This document shows, one piece after another, positions 54,067-62,944 of a stretch of DNA of 64,000 nucleotides. The first letter of the stretch is position 1. Every line of letters starts with the position of its first letter. The notes below the pieces were generated by a model. The model was not told the DNA's origin and made no database searches. It saw nothing but the letters and a program-made list of their open reading frames with translations. The stretch is from contig NW_027437437.1 of assembly GCF_964204645.1 (NCBI RefSeq), positions 1 to 64,000 on the forward strand. The letters are read 5' to 3'. The stretch is from Tubulanus polymorphus (Eukaryota; Nemertea; Palaeonemertea; Tubulaniformes; Tubulanidae). Both the position numbers and the translations under genes were made by a program.

Positions 54067-54468
54067 TTTAATCTAAAAGATGTCGTGAAAATGAATGACT
54101 GTACTTAAATATGTTTAAAGGTTTCCCTACTTCATAATATATGTACTTACATTTAGATTTAGAACTGTAAACTGTGTTTTGAGAGAGAATATCCAATACG
54201 TACTATGTATGTGAAAGTTGATTTCTAACTGCCGACGTGGCGCACGTTCAACCAAACTAATTACTTCTGCATGTTTGCCTGGATTGTAACAGATGTTCCT
54301 TTGTGATTAATCCTTTTCAACTGAAATAGCACATTCGATCAATATTCAAATGAGGTGCGCCCCATTCAACTGAATATGAAATACGGCACAGATGTTTTTG
54401 TAAACAACCTAATACAATTACATACAGGCGGTTTGACATAGATCGAGAGAAACCGGTTTTCTAAGCGT
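54067..54468. other. no gene; less AT-rich spacer inside copy C
   Basis: No ORF or repeat recognised. Composition is nearer to the flanking DNA than to the element, so it may be an old small insertion. Confidence 0.35.
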
Positions 54469-55120
54469 TTAACATTCAACGTATTTTTCATTATGTGTTG
54501 AGTTCCATAATTCAACAAATGTCTTTGCTTTATCCAGTTGATCTAAATATAACTGTATATCTAGTTTATTAGATTTAATTATATTTTCTTTCTTTTCAAG
54601 AGGCCTTAAATTCTTCCAGCACCAGATTAGCTTCTTATTATAATCATCACTCATGTCAAATTTAGAAATCGGCAACATGATCAATATGAAAGTATTCACC
54701 GTAATTATCTATATTCATTTTATCATCGAATTGATATATTATCCATGATTTGAGAAATTCATCTGAACAACCCAATAGATTAGATAGTGTTTCTGAATGT
54801 GTTTCTTTGTTGAATAATTGTGTTAATCTAGATCTTAAGCATTGTTTCAATCTAAAATTAAGATCTGTTTGATATCTTTCTCTCATATATTCTGTCATAT
54901 AATCATTATAAGCTTCTCTATTATCTTCTCGGTATTGTTTGGTATATAGTTTAAAACAAGTTTTACAGCAATATTGAAAACCATCTTTGCTAATCTTACG
55001 CTTACTAAATTCTGTTAAAGCTAATTTATCTAATTCACATTTAGAACACTTCTTGTAGTATATGTTTATAACGCCAGTGTTATTTGTAATATTTATAGTT
55101 TGTGGTTGTTCTGGTTCCAT
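54469..55120 (-). pseudogene. HNH endonuclease with zinc ribbon, one frameshift
   Basis: The N-terminal frame (54662-55120) has a CSKC...CCKTC zinc-binding segment (residues ~23-58), a basic helix, LLGCSDEFLKSWI, NYGEYFHIDHV. One base appears lost at ~54665, and the second frame (54469-54699) continues with SKFDMSD...CWKNLRPLEKKENIIKSNK, completing the H-N-H layout found in phage and giant-virus HNH nucleases. The tail LYLDQLDKAKTFVELWN is shared with the neighbouring 83-aa ORF. It starts at ...ATAATAAATG. A homing or processing nuclease role is possible. Confidence 0.7.
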
Positions 55121-55197
55121 TTATTATATGTATTTTTTACTAAATTGGTTAATATTTTAGAATCCTCTTCCATTTCTTCGACCAACGTCATCCTTTT

Positions 55198-55449
55198 TCA
55201 TTCCTCGCTGCTTTTGATAAGTTGTTTCGATTCCTTGATATCAAATTCCTCAACGTATTGTTCATTATTTGGATCATTATTCCATAATTCAATAAATTTC
55301 TTTGCTTTTGTTAACTGTTCTGAATATAACTGTAAATATTCTAGTTTCAATTTATTATCTAAATGTGTTTTAGTTTTATTGTGTCTTGCTTTTTGGGATT
55401 TATCTATATTGATATTACATGTTGGGCAGTAGTACTTATTTGCTTCCAT
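55198..55449 (-). CDS. 83-aa TIR-encoded zinc-finger chimera
   Basis: The first ~38 residues (MEANKYYCPTCNINIDKSQK...) repeat the polymerase N-terminal C2H2 finger with 4-5 substitutions, because the TIR covers that part. The rest (LQLYSEQLTKAKKFIELWNN...) resembles the tail of the HNH protein next door. It is a stand-alone DNA-binding-type ORF. It starts at the same ATG context (TTAGTATTAAAATGG) as the polymerase. Confidence 0.6.
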   Translation of the reverse strand: MEANKYYCPTCNINIDKSQKARHNKTKTHLDNKLKLEYLQLYSEQLTKAKKFIELWNNDPNNEQYVEEFDIKESKQLIKSSEE

Positions 55450-55924
55450 TTTAATACTAATTTTTTTTTTTTAATTGATTTTAGAAGTTCAATGATTTAT
55501 ATTATGCATTATTTCAATCACACTTTACTAACACTTTTAATGTTTAAAAATCTAACTCATACAAATATGAATATTGAAATAATGTTGTAAATATATACTT
55601 TTATATTGAATAATCTGTCAATTTAAATGTTATTCATATATATGAATATTTTAAGAGTAATAGGGGTAATGGGCTTTCATATCAAAGGTTGAAAGGGCTA
55701 GTGAGTAAAAAATGAAAAATATGAAAATAATAATAATTTCTATTTGAATTAGGAGTGAAACTCATATAAAATGAAAAATAAATTCGAGTGTGCAAGAATT
55801 ATTTTTCATTTTATATGAGTTTCGCTACTAATTCAAATAGAAATTATTATTATTTTCATATTTTTCATTATTTATGAGCTCGACCTTTCGACCTTTGGTA
55901 TGAAAGCCCATTACCCCTATTACT
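55336..55924 (-). repeat. right terminal inverted repeat
   Basis: Inverted match to 36734-37315. It contains an extra ~110 bp AT-rich stretch between the CTTAAAATATTCATATATAT box and the ATG region. Confidence 0.85.
55656..55924. repeat. 269-bp palindrome at right terminus
   Basis: Arms of ~128 bp, about 90% identical by eye, from AGTAATAGGGGTAATGGGCT to its inverse, sharing AATAATAATAATTTCTATTT. The tip is AAATTCGAGTGTGCAAGAATT. Confidence 0.88.
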
Positions 55925-55929
55925 GTGCT
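55924..55929. other. Maverick target duplication, right (TGTGCT)
   Basis: See 36728-36733. The first T is shared with the TIR end. Confidence 0.8.
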
Positions 55930-56677
55930 GGCCGCAGCATATCCATGATCAGCTGTGCTAGAAGCAGCATCCCCTAAAAAGTGAAGTGGGTATATTGATT
56001 TATGTGATGATTCATGTTACGATGACTCTCTGACTGTCGATGAAATTCAGGATTCAAAAGTATAGAGGTATTAATTAGACCTACAATACGCCTGCAGGCC
56101 TATAATGTTATATGTAATTCTAAATATTAATCCAGTCTAGGTCATAAAATGAGGCCGTCACAACCAAGCGCGGATTTCTAAATAGATCAGTCTCAGACTG
56201 ACTCTGTCTCTCTGACTCGGCCTAACTGACGACCCGGGCCCGGCCTAGTCAGTAACCTGTCTGTGGTTTAGTTTCACGATCGGATATTTTCACAAACCAC
56301 AGTCAGGAATGGGAAGGTCATTTTTGTATGAAATCTTCGTCAGCCAATTTGACTGACGAGTAATTTGCCTGGCATTTCATTGTCTCTTAAGATATCCGTC
56401 TAATTTTTGCTGTAATCGACGCACAACAGATTCGTAGTTTGTCTGATACCTATAACACCTCACCTGACGATCTTAATCCATGTGCAAATCGGCCGTAAAG
56501 TGAGAGTAAATTTCCGTCCAGTCAACAGCTGCCATTTTGAAAATTACTGGAGGTGCTGGCACCTGTGGACTGAGGCCAGGACAACAGCACAAACTCACGA
56601 TTCTCTCATTCGTTTACATGCATGATTTGAGTGCTTTAATGATGATAAACAACGCAATGTTTCTCCTGATTACTCAC
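55930..56677. other. ISL2EU-like transposon, intron/5' region
   Basis: No clear exon was recognised between the Maverick and the presumed first exon. Confidence 0.4.
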
Positions 56678-56699
56678 CAATATTTGAAACGAGCGCCAT
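56678..56699 (-). other. candidate first exon of SWIM/YqaJ gene
   Basis: ATGGCGCTCGTTTCAAATATTG followed by GTGAGT on the minus strand, just inside the right TIR. Confidence 0.45.
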
Positions 56700-56778
56700 T
56701 ATAACACGGAAGTATTTTTCACCGTATGACGTCACGGCTAAATTATCGATCGGTGTCGCCATCTTTACGAGAGTCGTG

Positions 56779-56782
56779 TATA
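56779..56782. other. TSD TATA, right
   Basis: Pairs with 31642-31645. Confidence 0.8.
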
Positions 56783-57210
56783 ACTGCAGCGATAAGTTCC
56801 AGTTGTGGTACTGTCAAAGGTTTGACGGGCGCGACTTCGACATCAGGAAACTCGACTGCCCCTGACGCTACAGCAACATACGACTTCTCGCTGGCGTCCG
56901 CGAAACATGTAGTTCGTAGCTAGATATTGAGTCTATTCCAGTGTCAAACAAGTACCTAGGATAGGATCGGTTCAGCATCGACGTAATATTATGAACCGCG
57001 GTTATCCATCTACATCTAATTTCGTCTGGTACAGGTTCATCCTAATAATATCCCGATTTCAAAAGATCTTGCATCAATAACTTCGGTGTCACTAAGACCG
57101 GCGAGATAAATCCTAACGGATCATAAACTTTCGCTGAATCGCTGAGTATCATACGTTTAGTTTCGACATCCTGATCCATAGACCGAAATGGATTTGACCG
57201 AATTCAGCTC
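56783..57210 (-). pseudogene. BEL/Pao pol: RT connection and RNase H start
   Basis: Readable with frameshifts, from high to low coordinate: TKRMILSDSAKVYDPLGFISPVLV, DEPVPDEIRCRW and FADASEKSYVAVAS...PLTVPQLELIAAV. These are diagnostic BEL/Pao pol segments. Continues at 31641 after the nested transposon. Confidence 0.85.
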
Positions 57211-57219
57211 AATTTCACC
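57211..57219. other. 9-bp TSD AATTTCACC, left
   Basis: Repeated at 59869-59877; a preceding C would make it 10 bp. Confidence 0.8.
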
Positions 57220-58084
57220 GGTTCCTGAACTTCGCTGAAAAAGCTGAAACACTGAAAAGCTGAAACGCTGAAATAAAAACGCTGAAATTTCAGGGAATTT
57301 CCGAAAAACGCCGAAATTTCAGGGAATTCCCGAAAAACGCTGAAATCGTGCTAGGTACCGACAATACACGTTTTGAAATTCTTTCCGGGCCGGTGTCCGC
57401 TGCCGAGTCCTGAACCGTCTTTTAGACTCTACCTTCGGTTACGGAGACATGCCTTGAGGTCGTCGTCATGTTCGACTTGATCGATTGCGGATTGCGTGGA
57501 TTGTTAGATGTGTTTTTTGTTTTATGCGCATATACCGGTACGATCTAACAATGAAATTATCACTTCATTTGAATAAATTCTTAATTACAGTAATATTAAT
57601 TCTCAATATTTTTTCTTATATTTGGTGATTTCTTCCAACTTATCATTGCCAAGTCTCATACAAAAGTAGTAGCTGAATGAAAGTACAGCTAGTAAGGCTG
57701 AACCTGATAACCCAAATTAAGTGCTGACTACTTTGATTCTATTTTGGTGTGAATAAAGGTTCAACCGTCATAGTATACTGTACTTAGCATTACTACGATT
57801 GGGTGCCATATTTCTACAATCTCTTCAAGGAAGGAGTCTTGGAGTGTCTTTCGTTCCCGGGAAGGCATCCTCGCTTGCCAGGAGACCAGTATCGCTCCCA
57901 AACTCGCTTCCACCTGCCCCCTGGCCTCACGACGCGCGATTTCATTACCGGCGTTTTAGCGAATGACGTCATATATCAACACGCGACAATACTTCCATTT
58001 TCGCTACGTATTCGCTGATTGGTCCATTTACCGGGAAATTCCATAGATGCCAAAATGTCGTTTGTAACAAGCGCTGTGATTGGC

Positions 58085-58190
58085 CCGACCTGATTCTGGT
58101 CGGCTAGTAACGACTCGAGGTCAAGCGGTTCGGAGAACAGCTTTAGTGTAGTGGGTTCGAATCCCTTGACAGGTGAAGATGCCGGGTAGG
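58085..58190 (+). repeat. possible tRNA-derived SINE head
   Basis: B-box GGTTCGAATCCC (58149-58160) follows, ~60 bp downstream, an A-box-like GGTCGGCTAGTAACG; GAAGATGCCGGGTAGGG follows. It lies inside the MULE-like element. Confidence 0.35.
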
Positions 58191-58343
58191 GTACGGGGTA
58201 AAACCTGGTTTACTTTCTCTGTCTACTTGCTGGAGACTACTATCTGCAATGTATTGCAAGTTTTTACTTGTCTGGCTTATGAGAGTCGAACAACGTTTTC
58301 CCATACACAGGCTTGGCTTTAGTACTAGATGAAGGCTAGGCAC

Positions 58344-59308
58344 TGCACATTGTGGATTGACTGGAACTCTAAACTCACAAAATTAAACGAGTCAACAAGA
58401 AAGATCCAATAATTTGACGTTTGTTTAATTATATTATTTAACAGCTTAAAATAATACTTAACACATTATAAGAATACACAAAAGAAATCAGTTCTTACAT
58501 TATATCAGAATCAATAGTTCGCTTAACTCGGGCTTCAATTTTGGTTCCATTGCTTTATATTCTAATGAAATTCACTAGCATACCTTAGAATATTGCTTAG
58601 CTTAAGATAAAAAATTTGGTACCAGGAAAACGGGGAAGTAAAGTGGGTGTACTGTACATCCCCAATTGACTTATTTCTCTCTGGTTGAATCAAGTTATTA
58701 CTGAAATAGCATTCGAATAGCCATTTTGTTTTTAAAAATTGTGTCGTTCAGCTATCCTGCTGCAAATTTCGCAGTTCAAGTTAACTAGTGCCATCTGATT
58801 TCTCAGTATCTCAAATTTGCACATTCTTAGCCCGAGTCTAAAAATAGAAAAAAAGTGCATTTAAAGTAGGAAATAAAAGAATAGTGGCTAACACACTCTG
58901 GAGATATAGCCTATGGGGTGGGCCTAGTTTGAAAGCACTGAGGTCCGAGGGAACAGCACTTAGTAAATAAATACTGAAATCAAACTTACAAAACACCCAA
59001 TACTTGAGATGATGTACTTGACAAGAAGTGTGTCCAGCTGAGCAAATCAACTTTATCTATGACTCCTCCTTTTATAGATACCGTAGTAGTCTAAAAATAA
59101 GAATCGGTACATTTTTCTAACAGTTGGTATGTCATTTAAAAAAAAAAAACCTATTATTATCACAACACAGCAAATAAATTTCAGTTGTTGAATGGTTTGC
59201 CCGATTTAGATTAATTGGTTGACGCTAATTAGTATGACCTATAAGTAGGGGCCTACTGCATGTCATTGGCGTCAATCCATTCCATTCCACGGTGAATTAA
59301 AAAGAAAT
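58344..59308. other. interior of the MULE-like element, no gene
   Basis: AT-rich; no transposase motif or RNA gene seen. Confidence 0.45.
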
Positions 59309-59620
59309 TTAGTTAGATCCCTTTTGTCCAAAAGCTGCATCATTTATATAACTAGCTGTCAAATTTAATTTACCTCCTTCAGAGAATACCATAGTCCGTC
59401 GCCCATCAACGTGTTGACAAAAGAAAAGTTGCTTATAATCCTGTTTTATACATGAACGATAGAAGTAAACCATATTCTTGGAATATTGAGCATAGTGTTT
59501 AAGTTGGCTTGCACGGTTTGTGAATGGGTTTTCCTCATCATGCTGCCTGTATGCATTAAAAATCCGGATTTCAAGCGAATTAATTTGTTCAACAAGTGGC
59601 CCTCTAGAAGTATACTCCAC
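59309..59620 (-). pseudogene. unrecognised coding-like segment next to the TIR
   Basis: An open 103-codon frame (SLEIRIFNAYRQHDEENPF...FFCQHVDGRRTMVFSEGG) with natural amino-acid composition and no intron. It begins almost at the TIR edge. No family was recognised. It could be a captured host exon, as in Pack-type MULEs, or chance. Confidence 0.35.
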
Positions 59621-59868
59621 ACATACTGCCCATGCATGTCTCTGTAACCGAAGGTGGAGACTAAAAGACGGTTCAGGACTCGGCAGCGGATACCGGCCCG
59701 GATATTATTTCAAAACGTGTATTGTCGGTACCTAGCACGATTTCAGCGTTTTTCGGGAATTCCCTGAAATTTCGGCGTTTTTCGGAAATTCCCTGAAATT
59801 TCAGCGTTTTTATTTCAGCGATTCAGCGTTTCAGTGTTTCAGCTTTTTCAGCGAAGTTCAGGAACCGC

Positions 59869-59877
59869 AATTTCACC
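59869..59877. other. 9-bp TSD AATTTCACC, right
   Basis: Pairs with 57211-57219. Confidence 0.8.
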
Positions 59878-60404
59878 TACGCTTGCATCCCATTTTACAC
59901 CTAAGACTTTTACTTTTGACGATTACTCATCGACGCAATCAATTTCCGCCAAATGCTGAACGTCACGACTATTACTCGTCCACGAACGCAAGTTAAATCC
60001 ACCTTTGCCTAACAGTTCCCGAGAATTCCTGTAGAAATCAGTTAACTCCGCCTGACTGTTCATGCTACTGATTACATTGTCCACGTAAACGTTCCTCTTA
60101 ATTACGTCACTCGTCACGCTCGGATTCATGTCCAGATGCTTCAGTACGGTAGCGTTAAGTATAAACGGCGAACACGTAGCCCCAAATAAAACGACTCGAA
60201 ACCTGTACGTCACCAACTCACTGTTAGGATCTCCCGCATCTTTCAACCAGAGAAAGCGGTTAAATTCTTATCTTCATCAGCCAATTCAATTTGAAGAAAA
60301 GCCTTCTCGTTATCAGATACGGCAGCAAACTGTCCTAAACGAAAACGCAACAAAATACCCAAGACATCGTTATGAAGAGACGGTCCTGCTTCCAAGCAGA
60401 CCAT
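59878..60404 (-). pseudogene. BEL/Pao pol: reverse transcriptase
   Basis: From high to low coordinate: LEAGPSLHNDVLGILLRFRLGQFAAVSDNEKAFLQIEL, a frameshift, YRFRVVLFGATCSPFILNATVLKHL, NVYVDNVIS (the YVDD box as YVDN), FNLRSWTSNS. This is a clear BEL/Pao RT palm. The 5' end of the element is lost at 60404, where a dispersed repeat begins. Confidence 0.88.
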
Positions 60405-60485
60405 TAAGCCACGTGGAATTGGTATTTTAAGGGCTATTCGGTTTGCTCCAAAACAAGTCTCTGATAAACAAGCTTCATATCAAAG
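60404..60485 (+). repeat. dispersed ~90-bp repeat, copy 2
   Basis: Partner of 18158-18247. Confidence 0.75.
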
Positions 60486-60754
60486 CTGCGAAAGCAGCAG
60501 AAACCCTAATAAACTTGTTTGATCCTTAGTAATACAACAGCACCGCAGGTTTAGTAACAATAAAGTGGACAGAACAGAATTAAATTTTCATTTTAAGAGA
60601 TTGATATATGAAATAAAACGTGCATTAAAACATCATATGCAAAGCTTCCAGTGAGTTCCGTACAGATTGAGACTGCCTAAGACTGGCTTCACAAGAGATT
60701 ACACAAGAGATCACAAGAGATTAGGTTATTGTCATAACCTAGTATGTCATCATA

Positions 60755-61008
60755 TCAACTCAGATTTTTTCTTATGAATATATAGACTGACCGCACCTCG
60801 CCGACTAATTGAGTCGTAATAAATTTCTTTTTATATATATTTGGAACCTCGAATGTTTCGAGGGCTTCTTCAAAGTGGTCTGAGAATTCCTCGACTGATA
60901 TGTCGTCTTCGCTGTTGAACTTTGGTAGTTGCGTTATGATGGTTCGAAGTTGTGATTCACCGCCCTCCCCCAGAAAATTTTGATTTTTAAAGGCTCCAGC
61001 GATGCCAT
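60755..61008 (-). pseudogene. retrotransposon gag N-terminal fragment
   Basis: MASLEPLKIKIF, then after a small frameshift ESQLRTIITQLPKFNSEDDISVEEFSDHFEEALETFEVPN...QLVGEVRS, ending at a stop (60755-60757). This is a gag-like pattern (KFN..ED...F...F...). The family is uncertain. Confidence 0.5.
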
Positions 61009-61362
61009 TTTCTGCATTTTAACCTTGAAATATGAACAATACTTCCACTGCTATTTTCCTGTGACTTCGTTCCTCAGGTCTTTTTTTTAACGACCATGGG
61101 GATGATGGCATTTTCCCTGATATATCATCTGAACCTGAAATACGTATGAACACTGTCATTCCACATTCTGGAATTTGGAGTGAATTACTCCAATTTATTT
61201 CACACCGATTTCGAGAATTATTATATCAAACCGAACAAAAATAGCAACACTTTATATCCATATGGCTGTTTTTTGAAATTTTATTATGCACAAAAAACCC
61301 ACATAATTTCTAATACTTTTACTAAAATTTCATACTCTAACACTTGATGAAGCAAACTCCAG

Positions 61363-61517
61363 GATTTTGATAATTTTAACCTCTGGGCCCGGTTTTATAG
61401 ACTGGTATTATCTTTAACTCAGGGGCTAACTTAATTAATTTTCAATTGAGTTAACCCCCGGGTTAAAGTTGATACCAGTCTATAAAACCGGACCCAGAGG
61501 TTAAAATTATCAAAATC
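61363..61517. repeat. 155-bp foldback element (MITE-like hairpin)
   Basis: GATTTTGATAATTTTAACCT at the left returns inverted at the right. The arms include CCGGTTTTATAGACTGGTAT, with the loop near TTAATTAATTTTCAATT. Arms ~65 bp with few mismatches. Confidence 0.85.
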
Positions 61518-62890
61518 ATACACTAAATTAGTTTTTTTCAAAAAATAGAAGTAAAATTCTAGAAAGGAGTGTTGAACAGATACTTTCACTGCATACAGAT
61601 CAGCTACATGATTTAAATGGTTCAGTTATTTTGATTGAAATTCAACAGGTAAATGATACATAGATAATTATTGCAGAGCGGAGAACTAGAGTATAGTGAA
61701 TTGCAATGAGACTACACTCTAAAACACACATATACACAAAAATTGGAGGCCACAGAGCCAATACTGTTATCTATTTAAGTAACTATAATACTGAGAACAT
61801 TTTGACTGATAATCCTGTAAACAGGAGGGGTACCTACGTCTATAGAACACATTAAACAATTTCGAAATTAAACACTATAATTTCAACAAGGTATATTTCT
61901 AAAAGGAAATATACTGCGACAGGTGGTTTTGTTAAGTTATATGACAATAAAATTAATAGGCTCAAGAAATATAAGTGTTGTAGTCCTGTAGGCATTAGTT
62001 ATAAAGAATGAATGATCAATAATTAAAGAATGAACAATTGAAAGTATGAAAATAAATGAAACAAGTTTATTTAAAAAGGAAGCACCACAATGTCAATATA
62101 ACGTGTAATTAGAAAGGAAATATTACATTATTTACATAATCAAACAGAATAAAATGAAATATAAATTGTAGCAAGAGTCACCAAACATCAAGAATTAGCC
62201 TTACACTGAATGTAGGCTTATGTGTACACCTTTATGAAATTGCATCTAAATTTGAATTGTAAAAAATTAAATCTTAGCAAGAATTAGAAATATACTGTGA
62301 AGATTGGCTTGCAATATTTAAAAATGAATGTTAAGATAAGAAGTAGAAACCACATTGAACTGAACTTCAAACCTTTAAGCATGAGTAGATGTTTAAATAA
62401 CATCAGAGATATATAGTTATATACAAAAATAAGCTGTAAGAATCAGAAATATCCGTAATAAGATAAGATAATTACAAACAGAACTAAATCTAGTGTCCGC
62501 ACCGTCAGATAGAAGTCTATTAATTTACAAAAATACATATTAAATGTAAGAATTAAAAATCAGATTACATAATTTCATGTGAAGCTAACTCTTAAGCTTA
62601 ACAGAAATTACAGTCAAGATGCAACAGTTTCATGCAAAATCAAAGAGAAATCTAGTAAGGTACAAAATATTACTCTACATGTATGAATCAGAAATCAGAG
62701 TAAAGATTGTCTTAAACTATGCAAAATTTACTCTGAAGCTTATCAAAAATTACAGTCATGATGCAACAGTTTCATGCAAATGTGATGTATGTAGCTTTCG
62801 GAAATTAGTTTGACTGAATGAAGACACTTCCGTTTAGAGTACAATGAATGGCGTTAGAGTTCATTGATAATCGGCCAGCAGGAAACGTCA
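61518..62890. other. probable Ty3/Gypsy LTR/leader region
   Basis: AT-rich noncoding sequence ahead of gag. ATTACAGTCA-GATGCAACAG plus flanks is repeated at about 62607 and 62749. LTR limits are not resolvable without the 3' copy. Confidence 0.4.
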
Positions 62891-62896
62891 CATTCT

Positions 62897-62907
62897 TGGC
62901 GACGAGG
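62897..62907 (+). promoter_or_regulatory. candidate tRNA primer-binding site
   Basis: TGGCGACGAGG about 40 bp before gag, the place and TGG start expected of a Ty3/Gypsy primer-binding site. Confidence 0.5.
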
Positions 62908-62944
62908 AAAATTTAATATCGTTCTCCAACCGAGTGTAGAAGGA

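Larger units (their letters stand above)
36734..55924. mobile_element. Maverick/Polinton copy C, complete, 19.2 kb
   Basis: Bounded by TIRs beginning AGTAATAGGGGTAATGGGCT and by the duplicated target. It carries polymerase, capsid-type genes, ATPase, DDE + chromodomain integrase and HNH. Inserted in an ISL2EU-like transposon. Its right 1.9 kb is absent from copy A. Confidence 0.95.
31646..56778. mobile_element. THAP/SWIM-YqaJ (ISL2EU-like) DNA transposon with Maverick inside
   Basis: Ends CACCCTTCTCGTAA (left) and, inverted, CACGACTCTCGTAA (right). Further in, TGACGTCATTCGGTGAA and TGACGTCATACGGTGAA match, giving an imperfect ~90-bp TIR. The TSD is TATA. It carries a THAP + DDE transposase pseudogene (plus) and a SAP/SWIM/YqaJ gene (minus), the pairing I associate with ISL2EU elements. 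Without the Maverick it is about 5.9 kb. Confidence 0.8.
57220..59868. mobile_element. 2.65-kb DNA transposon with ~235-bp TIRs, MULE-like
   Basis: TIRs 57220-57452 and 59634-59868 begin GGTTCCTGAACTTCGCTGAA and contain many GCTGAAA units, about 95% identical by eye. The 9-bp TSD and long TIRs suit a Mutator-like nonautonomous element. No transposase was found inside. Confidence 0.8.

Noticed and set aside
58143-58343. 66-codon minus-strand ORF
   Set aside because: Lies in SINE-like sequence in the MULE-like element; no protein features.
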